DNA from: Labilithrix sp.
GTDB taxonomy: Bacteria > Myxococcota_A > Polyangia > Polyangiales > Polyangiaceae
Assembly (NCBI GenBank): GCA_019637195.1
Contig: JAHBWA010000043.1
Span: 1-59,405, forward strand
Length of the DNA stretch: 59,405 nt
Reading direction: 5' to 3'
The number at the start of each line of letters is the position of its first letter. Positions within the stretch are counted from its first letter, which is position 1. Below, piece after piece: positions 16,228 to 25,060 of the stretch. Made by a program: the position numbers and the translations under genes. Under the pieces are notes generated by a model that saw only the letters and a program-made list of their open reading frames with translations, did no database searches and had not been told where the DNA came from.

Positions 16228-18993
16228 TCAGGCGCTGACCAGGAGCGCGACCGGGAGGTCGGCGAAGATCGCAGGCGCCGCGACGCCGTGCGCCCCGACG
16301 ACGAGCTCGCGATCGCCGGCGAGGACGTCGCGCCAGCGTCCCTCCGGGATCGCGATCGTGCGCTCGTCCCAGACGTCGCCGCACGCCCACGGGGCGCGGC
16401 CTCCGGTCACGCGGTACGGGAAGCGGGTGACCGCGCAGGCGATCGCGCCGGTGTCGTGCTCGCGGAGGAACGCGACGATCTCCTCGCCGGCGTCGATGGG
16501 TCGATAGTCCCCCTCGATGAAGAGCCGCTGCATCGCGCGGCGAGCGCGGAGCGCGCGCGAGACGACATGGAGCTTGATGCGTCCGTCGCGGAAGCTGGCG
16601 ACCAGGTCCCGCGCGCTCGCTCCGTCGAGCGCCGCGAGGTCGCTGCGGAGGCGCGCGTAGTCGACGGGGCCGCGGTTGTCGGGGTCCACGAGGCGAAGGT
16701 CCCACGTCTCGCTCCCTTGGTAGGTGTCGGGGACGCCGGGCGAGGCGATCTTCAGCACCACCGCGGCGAGGCCGTTGGACGCGCCGTACGTGGCGATGGC
16801 GGTGGCCTTGGCGTCGAGGCTCTCGAGGAAGGCCTCGTCGGAGAGGACGTCCTCGACGAAGCTCTTCAGCGCGTCCTCGTAGGCGTCGTCCGGCGCGAGC
16901 CAGCTCGTGTGCTGCTTCGCCTCCCGCGCCGCCTTGATCATGTAGTCGGAGAGTCGCCGCGTGAAGGTCGCGTCGGGGCCGCCCGAGAGCGGGTACGCGC
17001 CGAGCGCGGTCTGGAAGAACAGGTACTGGTCCGCGGCGCTCGGCGCGCGCGCTGCGTCGGGCGCCTCCTCGTCGATCGACCTGGTGTACGGCGCGGCCAG
17101 CGCGAGCCACTCGCGCACCCACGCCGCGAAGGCCTCCGGGATCTCGGCGAGGACGGCGAGCCGCGCGCGCACGTCCTCACCGCGCTTGGTGTCGTGCGTG
17201 GACGTCGCCGTCATCGCGTGGGGCCAGCGCGCGAGCCGCTCCACGTTGAGCGCGTGGAAGGCGTGGATCGACGTCCCGAAGCGATCGGGCGAGCCGCCGA
17301 CCTCGTTCGACGCCACGAAGCGGACGTACGTGTAGAACGCCGTGTCCTCGACGCCCTTGGCGACGACCGGCCCCGTCAGCTGCTGGAAGCGCATCGCGAA
17401 CTCAGCGCGGTCCTTGTCCTCCTCGCCGTGCAGCTCGAAGAGGAGCTGATCCTTGAGGAACGCGAAGACCGACGGGTTCACCTCGGGGTTCTTCCGCCGC
17501 GCGATCCGGATCGCGCGGGTCACGATCTGTACGTCGGTGGGATCGCGCGAGCCGTCGGGTCGCACGTACGTGCGGTAGACGGGGAACGCCGCGATCGTCT
17601 CGCCGATCGCTCGGCGGAGCGTCGCCAGCGTGAAGTCGCGGGAGCGCCGGTCGCGCATCGCGATCCGCTCGAGCCTGAGCGCCAGCATCTGCAGCTCGCT
17701 CGCGAGGCTCGAGCGCAGGATGGTCCGCTTCGACTCGAACGCGTGCTCGCCGAAGGTCCGCGTGTCCCCCGTCACCTCGCGGTAGAGCCGCGTGAAGTGC
17801 TCCTCGGCGCGCGGATCGACGAAGAGGCCGCTCAGCGCCGCGAGGAAGTCGTAGCCCGTCGTCCCGTCGACCTCCCACGACGTCGGGAGCGACTCGTTGT
17901 GCGAGAGGATCTTCTCGGCGACGACCGTGATCGGCGCGCCGGGCAGCGCCGCGCCGAGCGCGCCGCGCAGCTTCGCGAAGTACCCGGCGGGATCGTAGAG
18001 GCCGTCGACGTGGTCGAGGCGCACGCCCTGGACGCGACCCTGCGCGACGAGCTCGAGCAGCAGCTCGTGCATGTCGTCGAAGACGGCGCCCTCCTCCATC
18101 CGGATCGCGGCCAGATCGTTGATCTCGAAGAAGCGGCGGTAGTTGATCTCCTCGGTCGCGACGCGCCAGTAGGCGAGGCGGTACATCTGATCGACGAGCA
18201 GCTGATCGAGATCGTCGAAGCTTCGCGCGTCGCCGGGCGCGCCGTTCATCCGCGCGACCTCGGCGTCGACGACGCGCGCGATGTCGTCGTGCTCCGCCAG
18301 CAGGGCGGCGAGGCGGCGCTTCAGCACCTCCTTCTCGCGGGCCCGCTCCTTCGGCACCTCGGACGCGAGCCGCGAGAGGCCGCTGGCGATGCTCTCGAGA
18401 TCCTGCCGGCGCGGGTCCTCGGACGGCAGGTCGAGCGCGCCTCCCGCGCGCAGGAGGAGCGGCGCCGCGGTCGGCGGGTTCACCGGGAAGCACTTGTCGT
18501 AGTAGCGGACGCAGAAGCTGCCTCCGTCGCGCTCGAGCCGGAGCTCGCCCTTCTCGAGGACCTCGCCGTACTGCGCGCCGAGCACGGGGAGGAGCACCTT
18601 GCCCCGCAGCGCCTCCTTCGGCGGGTGCCACTCGATGTCGAAGTGATCGGCGTAGATCGACGCCGGGCCGTTCTCGAGCACGTCGTGCCACCAGCGGTTG
18701 CGCGGCGACGCCGCCATGTGGTTCGGGACGAAGTCGACGATGTGACCCATCCCGTGGGCGTCGAGCGCCGCCGTCCACGCGACGTGATCCTCCGTCGTGC
18801 CGAGCTCGGGGTCGAGGCGCTTGGGGTCGACCAGGTCGTAGCCGTGCGTGCTCCCTGGCTCCGCTGTGAAGTATGGCGACGCGTAGACGTGGGTGACGCC
18901 GAGCTCGTGCAGGTAGGTCACGAGGTCGCGCGCAGCGCTGAAGCCGAACTGCCCGTGGAGCTGGATCCGGTACGTCGCGGCGAAGTCGTTCAT
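16228..18993 (-). CDS. treY: Malto-oligosyltrehalose synthase (TreY)
   Basis: The product has about 921 residues and is a GH13 enzyme. It converts the reducing-end alpha-1,4 bond of malto-oligosaccharides to alpha,alpha-1,1, the first step of the TreY-TreZ trehalose route. Clear signatures are TYRIQLHGQFGF at the start, HVYASPYF, GSTHGYDLVDP, DFVPNHMA, VQGVRLDHVDGL with the nucleophile region, and DTKRGEDVRARL. ATG 18993 is the usual family start. The frame stays open for another 110 codons upstream, where it includes a possible glycogen-debranching remnant. No treZ is present in the window. Trehalose made this way would draw on glycogen. Confidence 0.93.
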   Translation of the reverse strand: MNDFAATYRIQLHGQFGFSAARDLVTYLHELGVTHVYASPYFTAEPGSTHGYDLVDPKRLDPELGTTEDHVAWTAALDAHGMGHIVDFVPNHMAASPRNRWWHDVLENGPASIYADHFDIEWHPPKEALRGKVLLPVLGAQYGEVLEKGELRLERDGGSFCVRYYDKCFPVNPPTAAPLLLRAGGALDLPSEDPRRQDLESIASGLSRLASEVPKERAREKEVLKRRLAALLAEHDDIARVVDAEVARMNGAPGDARSFDDLDQLLVDQMYRLAYWRVATEEINYRRFFEINDLAAIRMEEGAVFDDMHELLLELVAQGRVQGVRLDHVDGLYDPAGYFAKLRGALGAALPGAPITVVAEKILSHNESLPTSWEVDGTTGYDFLAALSGLFVDPRAEEHFTRLYREVTGDTRTFGEHAFESKRTILRSSLASELQMLALRLERIAMRDRRSRDFTLATLRRAIGETIAAFPVYRTYVRPDGSRDPTDVQIVTRAIRIARRKNPEVNPSVFAFLKDQLLFELHGEEDKDRAEFAMRFQQLTGPVVAKGVEDTAFYTYVRFVASNEVGGSPDRFGTSIHAFHALNVERLARWPHAMTATSTHDTKRGEDVRARLAVLAEIPEAFAAWVREWLALAAPYTRSIDEEAPDAARAPSAADQYLFFQTALGAYPLSGGPDATFTRRLSDYMIKAAREAKQHTSWLAPDDAYEDALKSFVEDVLSDEAFLESLDAKATAIATYGASNGLAAVVLKIASPGVPDTYQGSETWDLRLVDPDNRGPVDYARLRSDLAALDGASARDLVASFRDGRIKLHVVSRALRARRAMQRLFIEGDYRPIDAGEEIVAFLREHDTGAIACAVTRFPYRVTGGRAPWACGDVWDERTIAIPEGRWRDVLAGDRELVVGAHGVAAPAIFADLPVALLVSA

Positions 18994-19032
18994 CGGATTG
19001 CCGAAGGGCGGGCTCCTGTTCGTTCTGTCGGT

Positions 19033-19223
19033 CGCGTGGACGAAGAGCTCGAGCGAGCGCGGCGCCAGCTGAGTCCGGTCTCCGTGGCGCGCCGACTCCT
19101 CTCCTGCGCCGCGTCGTCGTCGGTATCGACCAGCAAGTGCCAGGCCTCGTGGTCCGGGCGGGCTCCTGCGGCGGTCCTCCCCTCGGCCGTGTCCTTCGTG
19201 TGCTCGTAGACGACGTCGAGGAG
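19033..19223 (-). pseudogene. Possible C-terminal remnant of a glycogen-debranching (GlgX-like) gene, frameshifted
   Basis: Directly upstream of treY, minus strand, one frame reads GLLDVVYEHTKDTAEG followed by HEAWHLLVDTDDDAAQE. The adjacent frame then reads HGDRTQLAPRSLELFVHA. Joined by one frameshift near 19095, these look like the closing WxxLVDT...GDRxxLxPRSLxLF strands of GlgX/GH13 proteins, and both pieces have strong third-position G/C. The second piece is in frame with treY, with no stop between. GlgX genes commonly neighbour treY. Only the tail is present, so this is probably a deletion remnant; the identification is tentative. Confidence 0.35.
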
Positions 19224-19400
19224 TCCGCGGCGCCGGCGCGAGGGCGGGGGGCCTCATCGGGGCACCTCGCCACGACGCAGAACGGCACGCTCGAGGCGAA
19301 CGAAGCAAGCCGAAGGAGATCACGACGCGGTGCGCGGCTCGCGAGAGACGCGGCTTCGCGGCTTGCCCCGTCCCGGCACGACGCGCATCATGCGGTTTTG

Positions 19401-19410
19401 TTTCATGAAA
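19401..19410. promoter_or_regulatory. Palindrome TTTCATGAAA upstream of the CFA-like gene
   Basis: This is a perfect 10-bp palindrome in a short AT-rich island of an otherwise GC-rich intergenic region, 91 nt before the methyltransferase start. A TAGAGT hexamer at 19454-19459 could be the -10. It could be an operator or only part of an AT-rich promoter. Confidence 0.3.
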
Positions 19411-19500
19411 TCGCTGGGATGCGCACGGGGGACAGCGCGGGCTGTCCGAGCGCTAGAGTGCTTCGCCCCCGCCCCGCGCCGTGGTAAAGGGCCGGGCGAA

Positions 19501-20646
19501 ATGAACACGATTCACGACTTCGTCACGTTCGCGGATAGCACGCTCGCCCACGCCTGGACCGGCAAGAAGGTCCCCATGTCGGACGTCTACGAGGCGTACA
19601 TCGAGGGCAAGCTCGACATCCCGAGCGAGAAGTGGAACGCGTTCTTCGATTCGCGCAACGAGACGATGTCGTTCCGCATCACCGACTCCCACTTGAAGTG
19701 GGCGGTGACGAACTTCATCCCCGAAGTCTTCATCCACTCGAAGGCGCAGGACAAGCGCGTCGTCGGCGACAACTACAACCGCGGAAACGACTTCTACGGT
19801 TGGTTCCTCGGCGAGTCGATGGTCTACACGTCGGCCTGGTTCCCGACGCCCGAGACCCCGCTCGAGCAGGCGCAGTACGCGAAGATCGACCACTGCTGCG
19901 ACAAGCTCATGCTGAAGCCCGGCGAGACGCTCCTCGACATCGGGTGCGGCTGGGGGACGTTCGTCGCTCGCGCCGCGAAGGAGCGCGGGGTCGACGCGCT
20001 CGGCGTCTGCCTCGCCGAGGAGCAGGTCGCGTTCGGTAAGGAGCGCATCAAGGCCTACGGCGTCGAGGGCAAGGCGCGCGTCGACGTGCGGGACTACCGC
20101 AACGTGACGGGCAAGTTCGACAAGATCGTCTCGCTCGAGATGGTCGAGCACGTCGGCCTCAAGAACCTCGACGCCTACTTCTCGAAGGTGCACGAGCTCC
20201 TCGCGGACGACGGCCTTTTCGTCTTGCAGTGGACGGGCATCCGGAACCTGTACAACCCGCAGAACCCGATCTCGGCGCTCACGATGGCGCCCGAGGATCT
20301 GATCTGGGGGCTCTTCATGAACCGCTACATCTTCCCCGGCGCCGACGCGAGCTTGCCGCTCTCCTCCATGCTCCGCGCCGCGGAGAAGGCGGGCTTCGAG
20401 ATCGCGGACGTCGAGAACATGAGCCCGCACTACGTGCGCACGCTCCGCGCCTGGCGCGACATCTGGCAGTCGAACCGGGAAGCGATCGTGAAGAAGTACG
20501 GAGAGCGCATGTACCGCCTCTGGTACTTCTTCCTCCACTGGTCGGCGATCATCGGCGAGCAGGGCTCGGCGTTCACGTACAACGTGACGATGCACAAGAA
20601 CCACAACACGCTGAAGCGCGACGCCCTGAGGATCCCGCGCTCCTGA
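19501..20646 (+). CDS. Cyclopropane-fatty-acid-synthase-like SAM methyltransferase
   Basis: The product has 381 residues. The family layout is clear: an N-terminal lipid-binding part, RGNDFYGWFLGESMVYTSAW, the SAM-binding motif LLDIGCGWGTF, and SLEMVEHVGLKNLD. The C-terminal helices match CFA/mycolic-acid-cyclopropane synthases, which methylate unsaturated acyl chains of membrane phospholipids. The exact chemistry (cyclopropanation or methyl branching) cannot be told from motifs alone. ATG 19501 begins the conserved region; the in-frame upstream stretch is Arg-rich and rejected. Confidence 0.88.
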   Translation: MNTIHDFVTFADSTLAHAWTGKKVPMSDVYEAYIEGKLDIPSEKWNAFFDSRNETMSFRITDSHLKWAVTNFIPEVFIHSKAQDKRVVGDNYNRGNDFYGWFLGESMVYTSAWFPTPETPLEQAQYAKIDHCCDKLMLKPGETLLDIGCGWGTFVARAAKERGVDALGVCLAEEQVAFGKERIKAYGVEGKARVDVRDYRNVTGKFDKIVSLEMVEHVGLKNLDAYFSKVHELLADDGLFVLQWTGIRNLYNPQNPISALTMAPEDLIWGLFMNRYIFPGADASLPLSSMLRAAEKAGFEIADVENMSPHYVRTLRAWRDIWQSNREAIVKKYGERMYRLWYFFLHWSAIIGEQGSAFTYNVTMHKNHNTLKRDALRIPRS

Positions 20647-20666
20647 TTCGTCAGGCATCCCACCCG

Positions 20667-20696
20667 AGGCCCGGCCCGCGAGAGCAGGTCGGGCCT
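20667..20696. terminator. Hairpin between convergent genes
   Basis: AGGCCCG (20667-20673) pairs with CGGGCCT (20690-20696) across a 16-nt loop, between the converging CFA-like and SRPBCC genes. No T run follows, so it may be a weak bidirectional terminator. Confidence 0.35.
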
Positions 20697-20755
20697 TCGT
20701 GTATGTGCGCGGCGGCGCCGGAGCTTCGCGGCCGGTCGTTCGTGCGCCGGCGTCG

Positions 20756-21154
20756 CTACGCTTCGAGCAACGCCTTCAGCGCGCCGAGATCGCGGCGCAC
20801 CCAGTCGGCGTCGGCGGCGAAGGCCTCGTCGCTCCGGCCGGCACGAAAGACCGTGAGCGTGACCTCCGCGCCGTCGCCGTTCGCGATCACGCGGAGCGGA
20901 ATGTAGATCGCCGCGCCGCCGTCCTCCGGCGTGACCCAGTGGTCGAGCACGCCGAAGGCGTTGCGCTCGGAGAAGCGCACGCGGACGGGGCCGTCCGGGC
21001 CCGCCGCGGTCCACTCGTCGTCGACCTTTCGCAGCGAGCCGCCCAGGCCGGAGGCCCATCGCTGGAAGTTCAGCGGGATCGACGCGAAGTCGTAGACCTC
21101 GGTCCAGGGCCGCTCGATGGTCACGGTCACGGCCAGTGTGTCCGACGTCGTCAT
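20756..21154 (-). CDS. SRPBCC-family (polyketide cyclase/START-like) protein
   Basis: The product has 132 residues and starts with the typical VTIERPWTEVYDFASIPLNFQRW helix-grip opening, ending in a long helix (WVRRDLGALKALLEA). Members bind hydrophobic ligands in a deep cavity; the ligand here is unknown. Its ATG overlaps the stop of the YkgJ-like gene by 4 nt (ATGA), so the two are probably co-translated. Confidence 0.8.
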   Translation of the reverse strand: MTTSDTLAVTVTIERPWTEVYDFASIPLNFQRWASGLGGSLRKVDDEWTAAGPDGPVRVRFSERNAFGVLDHWVTPEDGGAAIYIPLRVIANGDGAEVTLTVFRAGRSDEAFAADADWVRRDLGALKALLEA

Positions 21155-21768
21155 GACGTTCGAGGTCCTCGCGAAGGGGGCGCCGCGTGAGGCGAACGCT
21201 CGGGGGTGAGGAGCGGAAGGTGCCGGCGCGCGTCGCCGCGCGCGAAGAGGCTCCGGAGCGCGACGCGCTCGCCGACGTCGCCGTCGACGCGGTGCTGCTG
21301 CTCGGCGAGGCGCTGCTCGAAGGGGCCGAGCGTCCAGCACGCGTCGGCGTCGAGCTCTTCGAGCGGAGGTCCGCCGTCGATGTTCTTCGGGCAGATGTCG
21401 CGGGACTCGATGATCTCCTCTTCGAGCTCGTCCTCTTCGAGCCAGCGGAGCGGTAGGCCCTGCGTGCGGCAGACGTACGGCCGATGCGCGTAGATGCGAC
21501 AGCCGCCGCTCGCGTCGAGGAAGGCGCATCCGCCGGGCGGTCGCGGCTCGGCGGTCTCGAGGAGCTCGGCGTGATGGCGCCGGATGGCGGCCGCCTCGAT
21601 CGCGAAGACGGTGAGGTCGTCGACGCAGCAGTCGGCGCACCCGGCGCGGCAGCGGAGCCGCCCGGCGGCGAGACGCTCGACCGGGGCGACGGCCTCGTCG
21701 ACGAGCGCGTGGAGCTCTTCGACCCAGTCGATCGTCTCGCTCGGTACGGCTGGGCGACGGTCGACCAT
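21151..21768 (-). CDS. YkgJ-family Cys-cluster (zinc/iron-chelating) protein
   Basis: The product has 205 residues. The family's cysteine cluster is visible: CRAGCADCC, then GGCAFLD, GGCRIY, RPYVCRTQG and DICPKN, with a later DACW. These cysteines are thought to bind a metal or Fe-S centre in YkgJ-like proteins. The start at 21768 has an excellent Shine-Dalgarno sequence (GGAGAGGA). It is the first gene of an overlapping pair with the SRPBCC protein. Confidence 0.82.
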   Translation of the reverse strand: MVDRRPAVPSETIDWVEELHALVDEAVAPVERLAAGRLRCRAGCADCCVDDLTVFAIEAAAIRRHHAELLETAEPRPPGGCAFLDASGGCRIYAHRPYVCRTQGLPLRWLEEDELEEEIIESRDICPKNIDGGPPLEELDADACWTLGPFEQRLAEQQHRVDGDVGERVALRSLFARGDARRHLPLLTPERSPHAAPPSRGPRTS

Positions 21769-21794
21769 GTTCCTCTCCTAACGCGGGCGACGTC

Positions 21795-21960
21795 CGTCGT
21801 CGAGCGGTCGAGCGCCGTGGCGGCCGAGCGCGTGGGTGCGCTTCGTGCGCGTTGCACGGCCGAGCGCGTGGCGGCCGAGCGCGTGGCGGCCTGCGCGTCG
21901 CGCGCGCCGAGCGCGTGGTGCGCCCGTGCGCGTTGCGCGGCGGTGCGGCCGAGCGGGCGC
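21795..21960. repeat. Intergenic cluster of GCCGAGCGCGTGG repeats
   Basis: Four exact copies of GCCGAGCGCGTGG occur at 21823, 21859, 21874 and 21906, with variants at 21805-21820 and 21948-21960. Larger units including TGCGCGTTGC also recur. The block fills the divergent space between the YkgJ-like and nitrilase genes and has no credible gene. Confidence 0.75.
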
Positions 21961-21973
21961 GCTCGCGCGGTGA

Positions 21974-21979
21974 TACGCT
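21974..21979 (+). promoter_or_regulatory. Candidate leaderless -10 element (TACGCT)
   Basis: TACGCT ends 7 nt before the GTG at 21987. There is no Shine-Dalgarno sequence and no clear -35. Confidence 0.5.
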
Positions 21980-21986
21980 CGTCGCC

Positions 21987-22733
21987 GTGCTCCGCGTCGC
22001 CGTGCTCGAGCTGCCGGCGCGCTGGGGGGAGCCCGAAGTGGCGCTCGCCGAGGTCGATCTTCTGCTCGCGTCGGGGCCGGCGGATCTCGCGATCCTCCCG
22101 GAGCTCGCGCTCACCGGCTACGTCTCGGCCGACGGGGACTTCGACGTCTCGCGCTTCGCCGAGCCGATCGACGGCCCGACGGTGCGCGCGGCCGCCGCGA
22201 TCGCCGAGCGGCGTGGAGTCCATCTCGTCGCTCCCCTCGTGCTCGCCGAAGAAGGCGCGCTCTTCAACGCCGCGGTCGTCCTCGGTCCGGACGGCCGTGT
22301 CGTCACGACGTACCGCAAGCGGCACCCGTGGTTCCCGGAGCGCTGGGCGACGCCGGGAGAGTCGGCGCCGCCGCTGTTCGAGATCGCCGGGATCACCCTG
22401 ACGATCGCGATTTGCTACGACGGCCACTTCCTCGACGACGACTCCGCCGAGGTGCTCGAGGCGGCGGAGCTCCTGGTCTTCACGAGCGCGTGGGTCGACG
22501 ACGAAGACTCGCGGCTCCCGCTGCTCCGATCCATCGCGCGCCGCTGGGGCGTGTCGATCGCCAACGCCAACTGGGCGCCCGGGGTGGTGCGGGTCCCGGG
22601 GCAGGGCGGCTCGTGCGTCCTCGACGCCGGCGGCGTCGCGATCGCGGAGGCCAGCGCCACGGCACGGCGCGGCGGCGAACGCGTCGACGCGCGGCTGTCT
22701 CTGCGCAGTTCCAAGGTGCCGAGATCGCGGTAG
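21987..22733 (+). CDS. Nitrilase-superfamily (carbon-nitrogen) hydrolase
   Basis: The product has 248 residues. The Glu-Lys-Cys triad is visible in ILPELALTGY, TYRKRHPWFPE and IAICYDGHF. The length fits single-domain amidases of the superfamily (for example omega-amidase or N-carbamoyl-amino-acid hydrolase types). The substrate cannot be told from sequence. GTG 21987 is chosen because it begins the conserved LRVAVLELP strand and fits the leaderless -10 spacing. Confidence 0.88.
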   Translation: MLRVAVLELPARWGEPEVALAEVDLLLASGPADLAILPELALTGYVSADGDFDVSRFAEPIDGPTVRAAAAIAERRGVHLVAPLVLAEEGALFNAAVVLGPDGRVVTTYRKRHPWFPERWATPGESAPPLFEIAGITLTIAICYDGHFLDDDSAEVLEAAELLVFTSAWVDDEDSRLPLLRSIARRWGVSIANANWAPGVVRVPGQGGSCVLDAGGVAIAEASATARRGGERVDARLSLRSSKVPRSR

Positions 22734-22817
22734 AAACGAGCTTGCCGTCGTCCCCGTCGCGCCGGCTCGGGGCCAGGCGCTTGCCACGCTCGCGGCGAAC
22801 GTCGAAGCTCGTGGCGC

Positions 22818-23867
22818 GTGAGGCTCGGGACCGTCATCGCTGGCAAGCTCCGCCTCGAGCGCGTGATCGGACGCGGCGCGATGGGCGTCGTCCTCGAGGC
22901 GAGGGATCTCTCGCTCGACCGCCGCGTCGCCGTGAAGCTGATCCTCGCTCAGCACGCGGCCGATCCGCAGCTCCGCGGCCGCTTCATCCGCGAAGCGCGC
23001 GCGATGACGCGCCTCGCGACGGAGCACGTCGCGCGCGTCTTCGAGGTCGGCGAGCTCGACGACGGCACCCTCTTCCTCGCGATGGAGCTGCTCGAGGGCC
23101 AGTCGCTCGAGCAGCTGATCCAGAGCGGCGGGCCGCTGCCGGTGGTCGACGCCGTCGAGCTGATGCTCGAGGCGCTCGAAGCGGTCGCCGAGGCGCACGC
23201 CCTCGGCCTCGTGCACCGCGACATCAAGCCGTCGAACCTCTACCTCGCGGCGCGCCCCGGCAAGCCCCCGATCCTCAAGGTCCTCGACTTCGGCATCGTG
23301 AAGGACGGCGGCGCGACCGCGAAGCTGACCGCGACCGGCACGCTCCCGGGGACGCCGGCGTACATGGCGCCGGAGCAGATCACGCTCCAAGAGGACCTCA
23401 TCGACGCGCGCGCCGACGTGTGGGCGCTCGGCGTGACGCTGTTCGAGATCCTCACGGGGGCGCTCCCCTTCGGCGGCCCGATCGACGTGATGCTCACGCG
23501 GATCCGGACCGCGGCGACGCCGAGGATCCGGGCGACGCGGCCCGACGTGAGCCGCGAGCTCGAGGCGATCCTCGAGCGCTGCCTGGCGAAGCACCCCGCG
23601 CACCGCTATGCGAGCGGCGGCGAGCTCGCCGCCGCGCTTCGCGAGATCCATGGGCGCGGCCTCGCGCGCAGCGAGCGCGGCCGCGAACGCCAGTCGGCGA
23701 TCACCGAGGTCAGCCTCGCGCGTCGCGGCCTCGCGCGCGAGGCCGCGACGACCGCTCCGGCCTCGCGCCACCCGCGGGCGCGGGCGGTGCGCGGCTTGCT
23801 CCTCCCGATCGCGCTGTTGATGCTGACGCTCCTCGTCGGCGTCGGGGCGGTGGTGGCGCTGCGGTAG
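22818..23867 (+). CDS. Ser/Thr protein kinase with a C-terminal membrane anchor
   Basis: The product has 349 residues. The kinase domain has GRGAMGVV, VAVKLI, HRDIKPSN, DFGIVKD and APEQ, all canonical, so it should be active. A juxtamembrane Arg-rich linker leads to a single C-terminal membrane helix (LLLPIALLMLTLLVGVGAVV) with almost nothing beyond it. There is no external sensor domain. The GTG start at 22818 sits right before the conserved LGTVIAGKLRLERVIG. It precedes two lipoprotein genes and another kinase on the same strand. Confidence 0.9.
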   Translation: MRLGTVIAGKLRLERVIGRGAMGVVLEARDLSLDRRVAVKLILAQHAADPQLRGRFIREARAMTRLATEHVARVFEVGELDDGTLFLAMELLEGQSLEQLIQSGGPLPVVDAVELMLEALEAVAEAHALGLVHRDIKPSNLYLAARPGKPPILKVLDFGIVKDGGATAKLTATGTLPGTPAYMAPEQITLQEDLIDARADVWALGVTLFEILTGALPFGGPIDVMLTRIRTAATPRIRATRPDVSRELEAILERCLAKHPAHRYASGGELAAALREIHGRGLARSERGRERQSAITEVSLARRGLAREAATTAPASRHPRARAVRGLLLPIALLMLTLLVGVGAVVALR

Positions 23868-23888
23868 CCCTCCGGGGGCTCCTCTTGG

Positions 23889-23894
23889 TACGCT
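23889..23894 (+). promoter_or_regulatory. Candidate leaderless -10 element (TACGCT)
   Basis: TACGCT ends 7 nt before GTG 23902. It is identical in sequence and spacing to the element before the nitrilase gene at 21987. Confidence 0.5.
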
Positions 23895-23901
23895 GTCGGC
23901 G

Positions 23902-25059
23902 GTGCGTCTCGCGCGGTCAGCGCTCGTAGCCTTCCTCGCCGGGTCCGTGGCGTGCGGGCTCGTCTTCTCTCCGGGCGACTACGGCGAGGTCGCGCCGTCC
24001 GCGCCCGACGCGGACGCGGGGCCAGCGCCCGACGCCGCGCCGGAAGGGGACGCCGACCTGCCCGACGGGGACCTCGTGAGCGCGCGCGTCCTCCTCTTCG
24101 CCGGTCGCCGCGCCGCGGTGCCGGGCGAGCCGGACGCCGTGGCCGTCGCCGAGACGATGCGGACGACGCTCTCTCCGTCGGGCGAGCTCGGCCCGTGGAC
24201 GTTCGACGTCTCTCCGTCGTCGGCCGCGGTGTGGACGCGCGCCGCGATGGTCGGCGAGACCCTGCTGCTCCAGAGCTCGTCGACGGTCCTCCAGGCGCCG
24301 CTGGCGAACGGTCGCTTCGACGCCGGCTGGTCGCCGCTGCCGTACCGGTCGAGCGCGCCCGAGGGCTTCTTCCGCGGCTGGATCGTCTCCGACGCGGGGA
24401 TGACGGCGGCGGGCGGTCAAGTCGAGGGCGCCTTCACCACCAACGTCTACGTCGCGCCGTTCGATCTGCGCGACGGCGGGATCGAGCCCTGGGAGGAGAG
24501 CTCGTCGAAGCTCGTGAAGGCGCGCGGCGACGTCACGCTGATCCGCGCGGGCTCCTTCCTCTACGCGGTCGGCGGGCGGGACAACGGAGCGTCGACGGCG
24601 TCGGGGCGCGACGAGGTCGAGGTCGCGCGCTTCGAAGCCGACGGCGGGCTCGGCGCGTTCGAGGAGACGACGCGCCTCGCCGATCCGGCCGCGGACGCCG
24701 CGGCGTTCCGCGTGCTTTTCCCCGTCACCGCGGCCGGCGCCGGTCACCTGTTCGTCATCGGGGGGCAGACGAACGCGTCGGGGGCGCTCTCGGACGTCGC
24801 GCTCGCCGCCAAGATCGACGTCGCGACGGGCAAGCTCGGGGCGTGGGTCGCGCTCCCGAGGCTGCCCGCGCCGATGAGCGCGGCGGCCGCGCTCGTCTTC
24901 GGCGACCGGGTGCTCGTCTTCGGCGGGCGCCTGGGCGAGGCCCAGTCCGACGGCGTGCTCGCGCTGCCGATCGCGCCGGACGGCTCGTTCGGCGCGACCT
25001 GGGAGAAGATCGGCACGTTGCCGGCGCCGCGGTCCGGCCTCGCGGCGGTGGTGTACTGA
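23902..25059 (+). CDS. Kelch-like lipoprotein of the 'PGDY' pair (first)
   Basis: The product has 385 residues. The lipobox SVAC is followed at once by GLVFSPGDYG and an Asp/Pro/Ala linker, then by about five repeats ending in FAGR, VGGRD, IGGQT and FGGR, typical of kelch propeller blades. It is probably a surface or periplasmic lipoprotein with a binding or scaffold function. The next gene, 1 nt away, encodes a paralogue with the same post-lipobox motif. GTG start with a leaderless-type -10. Confidence 0.78.
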   Translation: MRLARSALVAFLAGSVACGLVFSPGDYGEVAPSAPDADAGPAPDAAPEGDADLPDGDLVSARVLLFAGRRAAVPGEPDAVAVAETMRTTLSPSGELGPWTFDVSPSSAAVWTRAAMVGETLLLQSSSTVLQAPLANGRFDAGWSPLPYRSSAPEGFFRGWIVSDAGMTAAGGQVEGAFTTNVYVAPFDLRDGGIEPWEESSSKLVKARGDVTLIRAGSFLYAVGGRDNGASTASGRDEVEVARFEADGGLGAFEETTRLADPAADAAAFRVLFPVTAAGAGHLFVIGGQTNASGALSDVALAAKIDVATGKLGAWVALPRLPAPMSAAAALVFGDRVLVFGGRLGEAQSDGVLALPIAPDGSFGATWEKIGTLPAPRSGLAAVVY

Positions 25060-25060
25060 G

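Noticed and set aside
16288..19209. Long plus-strand frame opposite treY
   Set aside because: Antisense shadow of TreY, composed mostly of Arg, Glu, Val and Ala without recognisable folds.
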